Shown piece by piece: positions 8,655-17,624 of a DNA stretch of 64,000 nucleotides. Source of the stretch: Betaproteobacteria bacterium HGW-Betaproteobacteria-3 (GTDB taxonomy: Bacteria > Pseudomonadota > Gammaproteobacteria > Burkholderiales > Burkholderiaceae_C). Under the pieces are notes generated by a model. It did not search any database. It saw nothing but the letters and a program-made list of their open reading frames with translations, and was not told the DNA's origin. The stretch's first letter is position 1, and each line of letters opens with the position of its first letter. Where the stretch lies: positions 310,001-374,000 of the forward strand of contig PHCI01000002.1 in assembly GCA_002842205.1 (NCBI GenBank), read 5' to 3'. Made by a program: the position numbers and the translations under genes.

Positions 8655-10231
8655 TCCACCGGATTCTGCACCAGCGCCAGGGGCAGGCGGACCGTGGCGT
8701 CCAGCCCGGTCACCCGGCCGTGCTCCTCGCGGTTTTCCAGCTCGATGCTGCCACCCAGGGCCTGCGCGATTTCATGGCAGATGGCCAGACCCAGACCCGA
8801 GCCGCTGAGCACGTCGCCCGCTGAAAACGGCTGGAACAGCCGCTCGGCCAGCGTGGCCGAAACGCCCGGCCCGCCGTCGGCCACCACCAGCGCGGCGTGG
8901 GTGGCGTCGGCAACAACCCGGACCGACAGCGTGGCCCCCGCCGGACTGTGCCGAATGGCGTTGTGCAGCAGGTTGCGCGCGAGTTCGCGCAGCATCCAGG
9001 CGTGCGCGCGCACGGCAGCCGGTGCGGTGCTGATGTCGAAATCCAGGTCCTTGTCGGCGATCAGGGGCGACACGTCCAAGGCGACCGATCGCACCACGTC
9101 GGACAGGTCGATCACTTCGGTTCCGACCTGCTGACGCAACTGCTCGACCTTGGCCAGCGCCAGCATCTGGTTGGCCAGACCCGTGGCGCGGTCCACCGTG
9201 TCGTTGATTTCGGCAAGTGCCTGGCGCGGCTCCACGTCGCCGCGCAGTGCCGATTGCACCTGGGTTTTGAGCACGGCCAACGGGGTGCGAAGTTGATGCG
9301 ACGCGTCACGCACAAAGCGCTTCTGGTGGTCCAGCAGGCGTTGCAGTCGCAGCATCACGCCATTGGTGGCCTCGACCAGGGGCAACAGTTCACGTGGGGC
9401 GCCCGGGGCCTCAATGGCGGTCAGGTCGCCTTCGGGGCGGGCCTGCAGCCGCGCACTCAGGCGGCGGACCGGCCGGATCGTGCGCTGCACCACCAGCACC
9501 ACCACCAGGGCGATCAACCCCACCAGCACGGCTTGCCGCCATAGCGTGTCCTGGAGAATCTTGCGCGCCAGCGTGTGGCGCAGCTCCAGCGTCTCGGCGA
9601 CCTGGATCACCGCCATGCTGCGGCCACGCTCGCCGGCCACCGGCTGCAGCAAGACGGCCACGCGCACGTCTTCACTGCGGTAGCGGTCGTCATAGAAATC
9701 CACCAACGCCGCGTAAGGCGGGCGGCTGGGCAACTGCCCGCGCCAGAAGGGCAGTTCGGCAAAGCCGGACACCATCTCGCCGGCCGGGCTGGAGACGCGG
9801 TAGAACATCCGGCTCTGGTTGTCGGCTTCGAACGCCTCCAGTGCGGCATAGGGGACGGCCGCGCGAAGCTGGGCCTGATCGTCGTAGCCTTCCACTTCCA
9901 GCAGCTCGCCAATGGCCTTGGCCGACGCCAGCAAGGTGCGGTCGTACGCCGTGTTCACCGCTCCCAGGGCCTGCCGGTACAGGATGAAGGTATTGACCGC
10001 CATGAACAATGCCACCGGCAGCAGGATGCCCAGCAGCAACTGGCGGCGAAGGGAGGAGGATGAGACCCCCACGCTTGTCACTTCGTGTACGGCGCTGCCC
10101 CCCGGGGGGGTTGGCCTTGCTTGGGGCGGCCCGGCGCGGCGGCCGGTGGCCCCCACGCTCCCCACTTCGTGTGGTTCACTGCCCCTCGAGGGGGCGGAGC
10201 TGTCTTGGGCACGGCCCGGCGTGGCGCTCAT
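8651..10231 (-). CDS. tctE: TctE-like sensor histidine kinase with repeat-derived N-terminus
   Basis: A 526-residue membrane kinase. After an odd first 60 residues, a transmembrane helix (about 65-85) leads into a periplasmic TctE-type sensor region, a second helix (about 235-252), HAMP, HisKA (FVRDASHQLRTPLAVL), and HATPase_c with the N-box LARNLLHNAIRHS and G-box GSGLGLAI. TctE kinases sense external tri- or dicarboxylates and phosphorylate TctD. The ATG at 10231 overlaps the TctD stop in ATGA, which supports translation from here, yet residues 1-60 are built from two copies of an intergenic-type repeat. The adjacent tctCBA operon supports the name. Confidence 0.86.
   Translation of the reverse strand: MSATPGRAQDSSAPSRGSEPHEVGSVGATGRRAGPPQARPTPPGGSAVHEVTSVGVSSSSLRRQLLLGILLPVALFMAVNTFILYRQALGAVNTAYDRTLLASAKAIGELLEVEGYDDQAQLRAAVPYAALEAFEADNQSRMFYRVSSPAGEMVSGFAELPFWRGQLPSRPPYAALVDFYDDRYRSEDVRVAVLLQPVAGERGRSMAVIQVAETLELRHTLARKILQDTLWRQAVLVGLIALVVVLVVQRTIRPVRRLSARLQARPEGDLTAIEAPGAPRELLPLVEATNGVMLRLQRLLDHQKRFVRDASHQLRTPLAVLKTQVQSALRGDVEPRQALAEINDTVDRATGLANQMLALAKVEQLRQQVGTEVIDLSDVVRSVALDVSPLIADKDLDFDISTAPAAVRAHAWMLRELARNLLHNAIRHSPAGATLSVRVVADATHAALVVADGGPGVSATLAERLFQPFSAGDVLSGSGLGLAICHEIAQALGGSIELENREEHGRVTGLDATVRLPLALVQNPVE
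10066..10222 (-). repeat. Two tandem copies of a ~75-bp GC-rich REP-like element inside tctE
   Basis: Read in the gene direction, two degenerate copies begin with GCCGGGCCG, pass a C-rich then G-rich palindromic core (CCCCCTCGAGGGG in one, CCCCCCCGGGGGG in the other), continue with ACACGAAGTG, and end AGCGTGGGGG. They encode the N-terminal residues SEPHEVGSVGA and SAVHEVTSVGV of the kinase. The C-run/G-run core gives a strong hairpin. The composition is that of an intergenic repeat rather than a protein domain. Confidence 0.75.
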
Positions 10232-10908
10232 GCCGTGGCCTTCAGCAGGTAGCCCAGGCCGCGCAGGGTCATCAGGGTCACGCCGGCGTGGGCGATTTTC
10301 TTGCGCAGGCGGTACACCACCACCTCGATGGCTTCGTATTGCACGTTGTCCTCCCCCGGGAAAACGAGTTCGAACAGACGTTCCTTGGTGACGGCATGGC
10401 CGGGCTTGGTCATCAGGGCCTGCAGCAGGGCCAGTTCGCGCGGGGTGAGCTCCAGAATCTGGTCTCTCAGGTAGATCGCACCGCTTTCATTGTCATAGCG
10501 AAGTTCGCCCATTTGACGGGGGGTAGAGGCTGATTTGTCTTCAAATCCCGGGCGGCGGCGATGCAGTGCACGCAGGCGCGCTTCCAGTTCGTCCAGATCA
10601 AATGGCTTGGCCAGATAGTCGTCGGCACCGGTGTTCAGACCGATCACGCGGTCGCCCACGGTGCCGCGGGCGGTGAGGATCAGCACCGGTGTGCTCAGGC
10701 CGTCGCGCCGCGCGTGTGTCAACACCTGCAAACCGTCCAGCCCCGGCAAGGTGAGATCGAGCAGCACGACGTCGGGCGCGTTGGCGCGCCACTGGGCCAG
10801 TGCGTCATGGCCGTCGCCGCTCAGGCGCACCGTGATGCCGCGACGGCTCAGGGAGCGCTGCAGCGCCGTGCGCATGGCGGGGTCATCTTCAACGACGAGC
10901 AGATTCAT
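10228..10908 (-). CDS. tctD: TctD-like OmpR-family response regulator
   Basis: A 226-residue regulator. The receiver domain (MNLLVVEDD at the start, phosphoacceptor Asp in VVLLDLTLPGLDGL, conserved Lys in DDYLAKPFDLDELEARL) is followed by an OmpR/PhoB winged-helix domain (ELTPRELALLQALM, YEAIEVVVYRLRKKI, LRGLGYLL). Open frame continues far upstream but is not regulator-like, so 10908 is the start. It is divergent from tctC with a 144-bp spacer between them, the usual arrangement in which TctD activates the tripartite tricarboxylate transporter operon. Confidence 0.88.
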   Translation of the reverse strand: MNLLVVEDDPAMRTALQRSLSRRGITVRLSGDGHDALAQWRANAPDVVLLDLTLPGLDGLQVLTHARRDGLSTPVLILTARGTVGDRVIGLNTGADDYLAKPFDLDELEARLRALHRRRPGFEDKSASTPRQMGELRYDNESGAIYLRDQILELTPRELALLQALMTKPGHAVTKERLFELVFPGEDNVQYEAIEVVVYRLRKKIAHAGVTLMTLRGLGYLLKATA

Positions 10909-11052
10909 GAGGGCAAAGCGGTCTTGCGGCAGCGCGCGAGGGTGATTGGGGCAGCGGGACTTTAATGGTTTTCCCTTGGTCGGCGGACAGCCAAATGACA
11001 GTTGGCACGCGCATGATCGCAGGGTTTTCAACCATCGCACAAGGAGACACCC

Positions 11053-12012
11053 ATGCGTCGCGATACCTTCCTCAAGTCCCTGGCCGCACTGGCGGCTGTC
11101 GGCAGCCTGCCACTGACCGCACAAGCTGCAGCCAACATCAAGATGATGATCCCCGCCAACCCCGGAGGCGGCTGGGACACCACGGGCCGCGCGCTGGGCA
11201 AGGCGCTGATCGAGGCCAAAGGGGCCGACACCGTGAGCTTCGAGAACAAGGGTGGCGCCGCAGGCGCGCTGGGCCTGGCGCAGTTCATCAACGGCAGCAA
11301 GGGCGACCCGAACGCGCTGATGGTCATGGGCGCCGTCATGCTGGGCGGCATCATCACCGGCAAGCCGCCGGTCAACCTTTCGCAAGTCACGCCGATCGCC
11401 CGCCTGACCAGCGAATACAACGTGTTCGTGCTGCCGGCCAACTCGCCCTTCAAGACCATGGCCGACGTGGTGGCCCAGCTCAAGAAAGACCCTGGCAGCG
11501 TCAAGTGGGGCGGCGGCTCACGCGGCTCCACCGAACACATCGCTGCCGCCATGATTGCGCGCGAAGTCGGTGTGGACGCCTCCAAGATCAATTACGTGGC
11601 CTTCCGGGGCGGCGGCGAAGCCACCGCGGCCATCCTGGGCGGCAACGTCACGGTGGGCGGCAGTGGCTACAGCGAATTTTCTGAGTACATCGCCACCGGA
11701 AAGATGAAGCCGATCGGCGTGACGTCGGGCGCGCGGCTCAAGGGGGTTCCGGTGCCCACGCTGAAAGAGCAGGGCATCAACGTCGAAATTGGCAACTGGC
11801 GCGGCGTGTATGGCGCACCCGGGATCACGGCCGAGCAACGCAAGGCATTGACCGATCTCGTGCTCAAGGCGGTCAAAAGCAAGGCCTGGGCCGAAGCGCT
11901 CGAAAAGAACAGCTGGACGCCGGCGGTGCTGGCCGGTGCCGAGTTCGATGCCTTCGTGGACGACTCCTTCGCCAGCCTGCGCGCGACGATGGTCAAGTCG
12001 GGAATGATCTGA
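11053..12012 (+). CDS. tctC: Tripartite tricarboxylate transporter binding protein (Bug family)
   Basis: A 319-residue periplasmic binding protein of the Bug/TctC family, here in an operon with its two membrane subunits. The signal peptide (about residues 1-27, ending LTAQAAA) is followed by the family motif MMIPANPGGGWDTTGRALGKAL and a later VKWGGGSRGSTEH segment. TctC proteins bind citrate, tricarballylate or related carboxylates. AAGGAG lies seven bases before the ATG. The tctDE two-component genes run divergently just upstream and probably control this operon. The exact ligand cannot be read from the sequence. Confidence 0.93.
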   Translation: MRRDTFLKSLAALAAVGSLPLTAQAAANIKMMIPANPGGGWDTTGRALGKALIEAKGADTVSFENKGGAAGALGLAQFINGSKGDPNALMVMGAVMLGGIITGKPPVNLSQVTPIARLTSEYNVFVLPANSPFKTMADVVAQLKKDPGSVKWGGGSRGSTEHIAAAMIAREVGVDASKINYVAFRGGGEATAAILGGNVTVGGSGYSEFSEYIATGKMKPIGVTSGARLKGVPVPTLKEQGINVEIGNWRGVYGAPGITAEQRKALTDLVLKAVKSKAWAEALEKNSWTPAVLAGAEFDAFVDDSFASLRATMVKSGMI

Positions 12013-12016
12013 CGCC

Positions 12017-12529
12017 ATGACCACCTCCCACGACGCCGCGCGGGTGCAAACCGCGGTCGGCGCCGGGGTCACGCTGGTGGGTGTGGCCTTGGCAGCCGGT
12101 GCTGTGACGATTCCTTCGGCCGCCGGTTACGGCGGCGTGGGCCCCAATTTCCTGCCGTGGCTGGTGGCCACCGTGCTGGTGGTGTGCGGCGTGCTGATGG
12201 TGCGCGAGGCGCGCACCGGCGGCTTTCGCGTGCTGGACGAAGCGCCGGGTTCGGCAAACGGTCATTGGTCGTCTTTCGTCTGGGTGTCGGCCGGCATGCT
12301 CGCCAATGCCGCACTCATCACGACCATCGGTTTTATCCTGAGCTGCACGCTGTGCTACGTGCTGGCGGTGCAGGGCCTGCGCCGCGCCAACGGACAGGAC
12401 GCCGGGCACCCGCGCACCATGGCGGTCGACCTGGTCACGGGTGCCGTCATTGCAGCGCCGGTGTTCTGGACTTTCACCAAGTTCCTGGCCATCAGCCTGC
12501 CGGGCCTGACCAATACCGGGTGGATCTGA
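12017..12529 (+). CDS. tctB: Tripartite tricarboxylate transporter small membrane subunit
   Basis: A 170-residue inner-membrane protein with four hydrophobic segments, the size and pattern of TctB. Helices lie at about residues 12-30, 42-60, 85-118 and 135-160, with VGPNFLPWLVATVLVVCGVL in the first half. It begins four bases after the tctC stop, and its own stop is one base from the tctA start, so the three genes are tightly linked. TctB pairs with TctA to form the membrane channel. Sequence similarity in this subunit is always low; the call leans on position. Confidence 0.88.
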   Translation: MTTSHDAARVQTAVGAGVTLVGVALAAGAVTIPSAAGYGGVGPNFLPWLVATVLVVCGVLMVREARTGGFRVLDEAPGSANGHWSSFVWVSAGMLANAALITTIGFILSCTLCYVLAVQGLRRANGQDAGHPRTMAVDLVTGAVIAAPVFWTFTKFLAISLPGLTNTGWI

Positions 12530-12530
12530 C

Positions 12531-14042
12531 ATGGACGTCTTGAACGCACTTTTGCAGGGCTTTGCTTCGGCCCTGAGCGTCAGCAACCTGCTGTGGTGCC
12601 TGGCGGGTTGCGCCCTTGGTACCGCCGTGGGGGTGCTGCCCGGCATCGGCCCGGCCGTGGCCGTGGCCATGCTGCTGCCCATCACCGCCAAGGTGGAGAT
12701 CACCGCATCGATGATCTTCTTTGCCGGCATCTACTACGGCGCCATGTACGGCGGTTCGACGACTTCGATCCTGCTGAACACGCCGGGTGAGACGGCCAGC
12801 ATGATCACCGCGATGGAAGGCAACAAGATGGCCAAGAGCGGTCGCGCGGGCGCTGCGTTGGCCACGTCGGCCATTGGCTCGTTTGTGGCGGGCACCATCG
12901 CCACGGTGCTGGTGACCTTGTTTGCGCCGGTTGTGGCTGATTTTGCGGTCAAGCTGGGCCCGCCCGAATATTTCATGCTGATGGTGCTGGCCTTCACCAC
13001 GGTGAGCGCGGTGCTGGGCAAGAGCACGCTGCGCGGCATGACCGCATTGTTCGCCGGGCTGGGGTTGGGGCTCGTCGGTCTGGACCAGATTTCCGGGCAG
13101 GCGCGCTACACCCTTGGCGTGCCCGAGTTGCTGGACGGCATCGAGATCGTGCTGGTGGCAGTGGGCCTGTTTGCGGTGGCCGAGGTGCTTTATTACGCGC
13201 TGTACGAGGGGCGCGAAGCCGAGACCCGAAACCACATGAGCCGCGTGCACATGTCGGCGCGCGACTGGAAGCGCTCGGTGCCGGCCTGGTTGCGCGGCAC
13301 CGCGATTGGCGCGCCGTTTGGCTGCATCCCGGCCGGGGGCACCGAAATCCCCACCTTCTTGAGCTATGCCGCCGAGAAAAAACTGGCCAGAGGCGAGAAT
13401 CAGGCCGAATTCGGCAAACAGGGCGCGATTGAAGGGGTGGCCGGGCCCGAGGCCGCCAACAACGCCACGGTGACGATGGCCCTGATCCCGTTGCTCACGC
13501 TGGGCATCCCCACGTCCAACACCACAGCCATCCTGCTGGGCGCGTTCCAGAACTACGGCATCCAGCCCGGGCCGCAGCTGTTCACCACCTCGGCCGCCCT
13601 GGTGTGGGCATTGATTGCGTCGCTGTACATCGGCAATGTGATGCTGCTGATCCTGAACCTGCCCATGGTCGGCATGTGGGTCAAGCTGCTGAAGATCCCC
13701 AAGCCGCAGCTGTACGCCGGCATCCTGATCTTCGCCACCGTGGGCGCCTACGGCATGCGGCAGAGCGCGTTCGATCTGGTGCTGCTGTGGGGCATCGGGC
13801 TGCTGGGCGTGCTGATGCGCCGCTTTGACTTCCCCACCGCACCGGTGGTGGTGGGCATGATCCTCGGGCCGCTGGCCGAGGCGCAGTTGCGCAACGCGGT
13901 GTCGATTGGCGAGGGCAGCGCCATGGTGTTCCTGCAGCGTCCGATGTCGCTGACCCTGATCATCGTGGTGCTCTGTGTGCTGGTGTTGCCGCGCGTCATG
14001 CGAGCCATGGCGTTGCGCAAGGCGGCGGCCAGCGCAGGGTGA
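12531..14042 (+). CDS. tctA: Tripartite tricarboxylate transporter large membrane subunit
   Basis: A 503-residue polytopic protein with about 11-12 hydrophobic helices and the two TctA hallmark regions: [19 protein letters not shown] near residue 35, and the inverted-repeat counterpart around [20 protein letters not shown] near residue 265. [20 protein letters not shown] is also diagnostic. TctA is the solute-translocating subunit and uses the proton or sodium gradient. It completes tctCBA. The next gene, a flavin monooxygenase, starts just eight bases after the stop and may share the transcript. Confidence 0.95.
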   Translation: MDVLNALLQGFASALSVSNLLWCLAGCALGTAVGVLPGIGPAVAVAMLLPITAKVEITASMIFFAGIYYGAMYGGSTTSILLNTPGETASMITAMEGNKMAKSGRAGAALATSAIGSFVAGTIATVLVTLFAPVVADFAVKLGPPEYFMLMVLAFTTVSAVLGKSTLRGMTALFAGLGLGLVGLDQISGQARYTLGVPELLDGIEIVLVAVGLFAVAEVLYYALYEGREAETRNHMSRVHMSARDWKRSVPAWLRGTAIGAPFGCIPAGGTEIPTFLSYAAEKKLARGENQAEFGKQGAIEGVAGPEAANNATVTMALIPLLTLGIPTSNTTAILLGAFQNYGIQPGPQLFTTSAALVWALIASLYIGNVMLLILNLPMVGMWVKLLKIPKPQLYAGILIFATVGAYGMRQSAFDLVLLWGIGLLGVLMRRFDFPTAPVVVGMILGPLAEAQLRNAVSIGEGSAMVFLQRPMSLTLIIVVLCVLVLPRVMRAMALRKAAASAG

Positions 14043-14049
14043 TGCTGGC

Positions 14050-15108
14050 GTGACCGCATCGTTGTCACGGCTGCTGGGTGTTGAATACCCCATCGTGCAG
14101 GCGCCGATGGCGGGCGTGCAGGGCAGCGCGCTGGCCATCGCCGTGAGCAATGCCGGGGGCCTGGGCTCATTGCCCTGCGCCATGCTCACGCCCACGGCGC
14201 TGCGCGACGAGCTGCAAGCGCTGCGCGCCGGTACCCGGCAGCCGTACAACGTCAATTTCTTCTGCCACACCCCGCCCGTGCCCGACGCCGCGCGCGAAGC
14301 GGCCTGGCGGTCGGCACTGGCGCCGTATTACCGCGAACTGGGACAGGACGCTTCGGCGATTCCGACCGGCCCGGGGCGCACGCCTTTCAATGACGAGGCG
14401 GCCGCCGTGCTGGCCGAATTTGAGCCGCCAGTGGTGAGTTTCCATTTCGGCCTGCCTGCACCGCAGCTGCTGGCGTGCGTCAAACGCTGGGGCGCCAGGG
14501 TGCTGGCATCGGCCACCACCGTGGACGAGGCGCGCTGGCTCGAAGCCCAGGGCGCTGACGCCGTGATCGCACAAGGTCTGGAAGCCGGCGGCCATCGCGG
14601 CCACTTCCTGTCAGACGACCTGACGGTCCAGATGGGCACTTTGGCCCTGGTGCCGCACATCGTGCGCGCCGTGTCGGTCCCGGTGATCGCCGCCGGTGGC
14701 ATCGCCGACGCACAGGGCGTGGCGGCCGCCATCGCCCTGGGGGCGGCGGGCGTGCAGGTGGGCACCGCCTACCTCCTGTGTCCCGAGGCCACCACCAGCG
14801 CGGTGCACCGCGCCGCACTGCAAAGTGACGCCGTCCGCCACACCGCGTTGACCAACCTGTTCAGCGGGCGCCCCGCGCGTGGCATCGTCAACCGCGTGAT
14901 GCGCGAGCTCGGCCCCATCAGCCCGCTCGCACCCGCGTTCCCGTTGGCCACGGCAGCCATCGCGCCGTTGCGCGCCAAGGCGGAGGCCCATGCCCGTGGG
15001 GATTTTTCTCCTTTGTGGGCTGGGCAGAACACCACGCATTGCAGGACGATCCCGGCCGCGCAGGTGACGCGCGATCTGGTTGCCGGGTGGGGGCGCCTTG
15101 CTGATTGA
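14050..15108 (+). CDS. NAD(P)H-dependent flavin oxidoreductase / nitronate monooxygenase
   Basis: A 352-residue TIM-barrel flavoprotein of the 2-nitropropane dioxygenase family. Signs are LLGVEYPIVQAPMAGVQG at the N-terminus, AQGLEAGGHRGHF with the catalytic-region His, PVIAAGGIADAQGVAAAIALGAAGVQVGTAYL for FMN phosphate binding. The GTG at 14050 fits the expected N-terminus; the open frame upstream overlaps tctA in another frame and is not family-like. These enzymes oxidise alkyl nitronates such as propionate 3-nitronate. Its position behind tctA suggests shared transcription, but a functional link is not evident. Confidence 0.88.
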   Translation: MTASLSRLLGVEYPIVQAPMAGVQGSALAIAVSNAGGLGSLPCAMLTPTALRDELQALRAGTRQPYNVNFFCHTPPVPDAAREAAWRSALAPYYRELGQDASAIPTGPGRTPFNDEAAAVLAEFEPPVVSFHFGLPAPQLLACVKRWGARVLASATTVDEARWLEAQGADAVIAQGLEAGGHRGHFLSDDLTVQMGTLALVPHIVRAVSVPVIAAGGIADAQGVAAAIALGAAGVQVGTAYLLCPEATTSAVHRAALQSDAVRHTALTNLFSGRPARGIVNRVMRELGPISPLAPAFPLATAAIAPLRAKAEAHARGDFSPLWAGQNTTHCRTIPAAQVTRDLVAGWGRLAD

Positions 15109-15120
15109 ATTGATCCATCA

Positions 15121-15177
15121 ATAGGTGCCTTAGCCCCCTGGAAAAGATCATTTGGCGCTCCGTAATACATAGCACCT
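15121..15177 (+). repeat. Dispersed repeat, copy G (degenerate, intergenic)
   Basis: It shares GCCTTAGCCCCCT (13 of 13 bases) with the minus-strand reading of copy I at 53089, then diverges. Its ends AGGTGC and GCACCT form an inverted repeat, so the transcript after the monooxygenase gene could fold. The 243-bp spacer 15109-15351 holds nothing else recognised. Confidence 0.5.
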
Positions 15178-15351
15178 GGCGCGATTTCCGGTGCCCTAAC
15201 CATCGCGCAACCCACATTTGCGACAAGGCCAATGGCGCCGGCCGGCGTGCCGCTCGCCCTGAGTGCGCGGTACCGAACAGACGCCTGGCGCGGATCCGTG
15301 GACAGTGAGTCATGCAGCTTTTCGGCTGCGTGAAACCTCAAAGGATTCCCC

Positions 15352-15483
15352 ATGAACTACTCCATTCCCTCGCTTGTGCTTGTTTCAGTGTTCGCACTTT
15401 CCGCCTGTACCGGCCCGATGGGGTCACAGGGTGATGCCGGCACCGGCACGGGCACCATCGTGGTGGTTCCGGCCGTACGCTGA
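15352..15483 (+). CDS. Tiny lipoprotein
   Basis: A 43-residue ORF starting MNYSIPSLVLVSVFALSAC. The hydrophobic stretch ends in a good lipobox (LSAC), after which only 24 residues remain, rich in Gly and Thr (GSQGDAGTGTGTIVVV). AAAGGA precedes the ATG at good spacing. It would be a small inner- or outer-membrane-anchored lipoprotein. It sits 154 bp upstream of another exported protein in the same direction. I do not recognise a family; the call rests on the signal sequence and ribosome-binding site. Confidence 0.65.
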   Translation: MNYSIPSLVLVSVFALSACTGPMGSQGDAGTGTGTIVVVPAVR

Positions 15484-15637
15484 CGCGACAACACGCAAAG
15501 GCTGAGCGCGGCTGTGGGCCTGACGGCTTGCTCTTGCCGATCCGGGTGTCGCAACGCTCGGGTCGCATCGCCCATCACCTGACGCGCGTCGCTGTCGATG
15601 CCAACTGCCAGCCCCCATCTTTCTCCAGGAGACATTC

Positions 15638-16444
15638 ATGAACCCAATGTTGAGAGTCGCCTTCAGCGTCTCCGCGTTGATCGTTGCCACACAGGTGACC
15701 GCCCAGGTGACGTTCTATGAGGCCGAAGGCTTTCGTGGACGCACTTTCTCGACCAACAAGCCGGTCAATAATTTTGCCCGATTCGGGTTTAACGACCGTG
15801 CTTCCTCCGTCGTCGTGGAGGGTGGCCGCTGGGAGGTTTGTGAAGACCGACGTTTCCAGGGTCGATGCACCGTGTTGCAACGCGGAAGCTATGACAGCCT
15901 GCGTGGCATGGGACTGGAGAACCGCGTCTCGTCCGCGCGGCAGGTCAATGCACGCCAGCGCTTTTACAGCGAGGCCCCACCGCCGATGGCCACCCCGGCC
16001 TACGCCTACCGGCGCCGCCCGAATGAGCGAATCTTCGAAGCGCCGGTGACCCTGGTGCGCGCCGTCATGGGGCCGCCGGAACAGCGCTGCTGGATGGAGC
16101 GCGAGCAAGTGGCCCGACAGGGGCGTGGCGACGCCAATCCCGGGGCGGTGATCGCCGGTGCGCTGCTGGGGGGCATCCTCGGACACCAGATTGGCGGTGG
16201 TCGGGGCCAGGACATTGCCACGGTCGGCGGCGCCGTGGCCGGCGCGGCGATTGGGTCCAATGTCGGGCGCAACAGCGGCGGAGGAGTGGACCGTGACGTG
16301 CGCCGCTGCGAGACCCTTGCCAGCGGCCCTCCCGACCATTGGGATGTGACCTACAACTTCCGTGGCGTGGACCATCAGTTGCAGATGAACGTGGCGCCCG
16401 GGCCGACCATTTCGGTCAACCGCAATGGCGAGCCGCGGCAGTAG
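15638..16444 (+). CDS. Exported beta/gamma-crystallin plus glycine-zipper protein
   Basis: A 268-residue secreted protein. After a signal peptide (residues 1-22, ending VTAQ) comes a beta/gamma-crystallin-like motif region (about 23-105: VTFYEAEGFRGRTFS, SSVVVEGGRWEVCED, RRFQGRCTVLQRGSY, ENRVSSARQV). A linker then leads to a Gly-zipper 2TM-type segment (about 165-210: GAVIAGALLGGILGHQIGGG, GGAVAGAAIGSNVG). Glycine zippers insert in outer membranes; crystallin domains often bind calcium. A CAGGAGA sequence precedes the ATG. Function is unknown; a surface or envelope-stress role is plausible. Confidence 0.8.
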   Translation: MNPMLRVAFSVSALIVATQVTAQVTFYEAEGFRGRTFSTNKPVNNFARFGFNDRASSVVVEGGRWEVCEDRRFQGRCTVLQRGSYDSLRGMGLENRVSSARQVNARQRFYSEAPPPMATPAYAYRRRPNERIFEAPVTLVRAVMGPPEQRCWMEREQVARQGRGDANPGAVIAGALLGGILGHQIGGGRGQDIATVGGAVAGAAIGSNVGRNSGGGVDRDVRRCETLASGPPDHWDVTYNFRGVDHQLQMNVAPGPTISVNRNGEPRQ

Positions 16445-16497
16445 GGCGCCAACGCCTCGGCCCAGGCTCGGGCGGGTGCCCTGTGTGGTCGTGGCGG

Positions 16498-17604
16498 CTA
16501 TTGGCTGGCGCCCTGCGCCAGCGCGCGGGCACGCGAAGCCGCCAGCGCCGCGTCGTCCACCGGCGTCTGTGTGGGCCAGCCCTGCAGGTGCTGAATGGCG
16601 ACCTCGGCCAGCGCCGTGATCCAGGGCGCGCTGTCGTTCAGGCAGGGGATGTAGCTGAATTCCGTGCCGCCGGATTCGATGAACGCGTGCTGGCATTCCA
16701 TGGCGATTTCTTCGAGCGTCTCCAGGCAGTCGCTGGTGAAGCCCGGGCAGAGCACATCAACCCGCTTGACGCCGGCAGCACCGAGCGCGCGCAGCGTGGG
16801 TTCGGTGTAGGGCTCGAGCCATTTGGCCTTGCCAAAGCGCGACTGGAAAGTCAGCTTGTACCGGTCTTTGGCCAGACCCAGCCGATCGGCCAGCAGCCGC
16901 GCCGTCTTGTGGCATTCGCAGTGGTACATGTCGCCCAGTTGCAGGGTGCGCTCGGGCACGCCGTGAAAGCTCATGACCAGCTGGTCGGGGCGGCCGTGGT
17001 CCTGCCAGTGCTTGCGAACCCGCTGCACCAGTGCCTCGATGTAGCCGGGGTGATCGTGATAGCGGTTGACGAAGCGCAGTTCGGGCACGGCGCGCGTGTG
17101 CGCCGCCCATTCGTACACCGCGTCAAACGCGCTGGCGGTGGTGGTGGCCGAATATTGCGGGTAGGCGGGAAGGATCAGAACGCGGGTGGCGCCTTCGGCC
17201 TTGAGCGCGTCCAGCTGCGAAGCAATGGACGGGTTGCCATAGCGCATGGCGTAGCGCACCAGCACCGGGTGGCCGCGCTCGCCCAGCCAGCCGCGCAACA
17301 TGGCGGCCTGCTTTTCGGTCCACACCTTGAGTGGCGAACCCTCGGGCGTCCAGATGCTGGCGTATTTGGCGGCCGATTTTTTGGGGCGTACCCGCAGGAT
17401 GATGCCGTGCAGGATGATCTTCCAGATGAACTTCGGGATCTCCACCACGCGCTCGTCGCTCAGAAACTGCGCGAGGTAGGTTCGCAGCGCGGCCGGCGTG
17501 GGCGCATCCGGTGTGCCCAGGTTGCACAGCAGAATGCCGGTGCGGCCCGGCTGGCCGTGGGTGTAGGGCGGTTCGGGGGTGAAAGGCGAAGAAAAAAGAG
17601 CCAT
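16498..17604 (-). CDS. hemH: Ferrochelatase
   Basis: A 368-residue enzyme that inserts Fe(II) into protoporphyrin IX, the last step of protoheme synthesis. Family signatures run in order: [15 protein letters not shown] near the start, [14 protein letters not shown], the active-site His in [49 protein letters not shown], and [22 protein letters not shown] six codons upstream is possible, but the ATG at 17604 gives the usual N-terminus. It is divergent from a HAD hydrolase, with only 20 bp between start codons, so the two promoters must overlap the opposite coding regions. Confidence 0.96.
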   Translation of the reverse strand: MALFSSPFTPEPPYTHGQPGRTGILLCNLGTPDAPTPAALRTYLAQFLSDERVVEIPKFIWKIILHGIILRVRPKKSAAKYASIWTPEGSPLKVWTEKQAAMLRGWLGERGHPVLVRYAMRYGNPSIASQLDALKAEGATRVLILPAYPQYSATTTASAFDAVYEWAAHTRAVPELRFVNRYHDHPGYIEALVQRVRKHWQDHGRPDQLVMSFHGVPERTLQLGDMYHCECHKTARLLADRLGLAKDRYKLTFQSRFGKAKWLEPYTEPTLRALGAAGVKRVDVLCPGFTSDCLETLEEIAMECQHAFIESGGTEFSYIPCLNDSAPWITALAEVAIQHLQGWPTQTPVDDAALAASRARALAQGASQ

Positions 17605-17624
17605 TGCAGTATTCTCTCCCACCT

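Noticed and set aside
10909-11052. Sigma-54 promoter before tctC
   Set aside because: TTGGCAC is followed by a GC at the wrong distance for a -24/-12 element.
12492-14270. Long minus-strand open frame across tctA
   Set aside because: It is rich in His, Gln, Arg and Gly, as expected of an antisense shadow. TctA motifs are clear on the plus strand.
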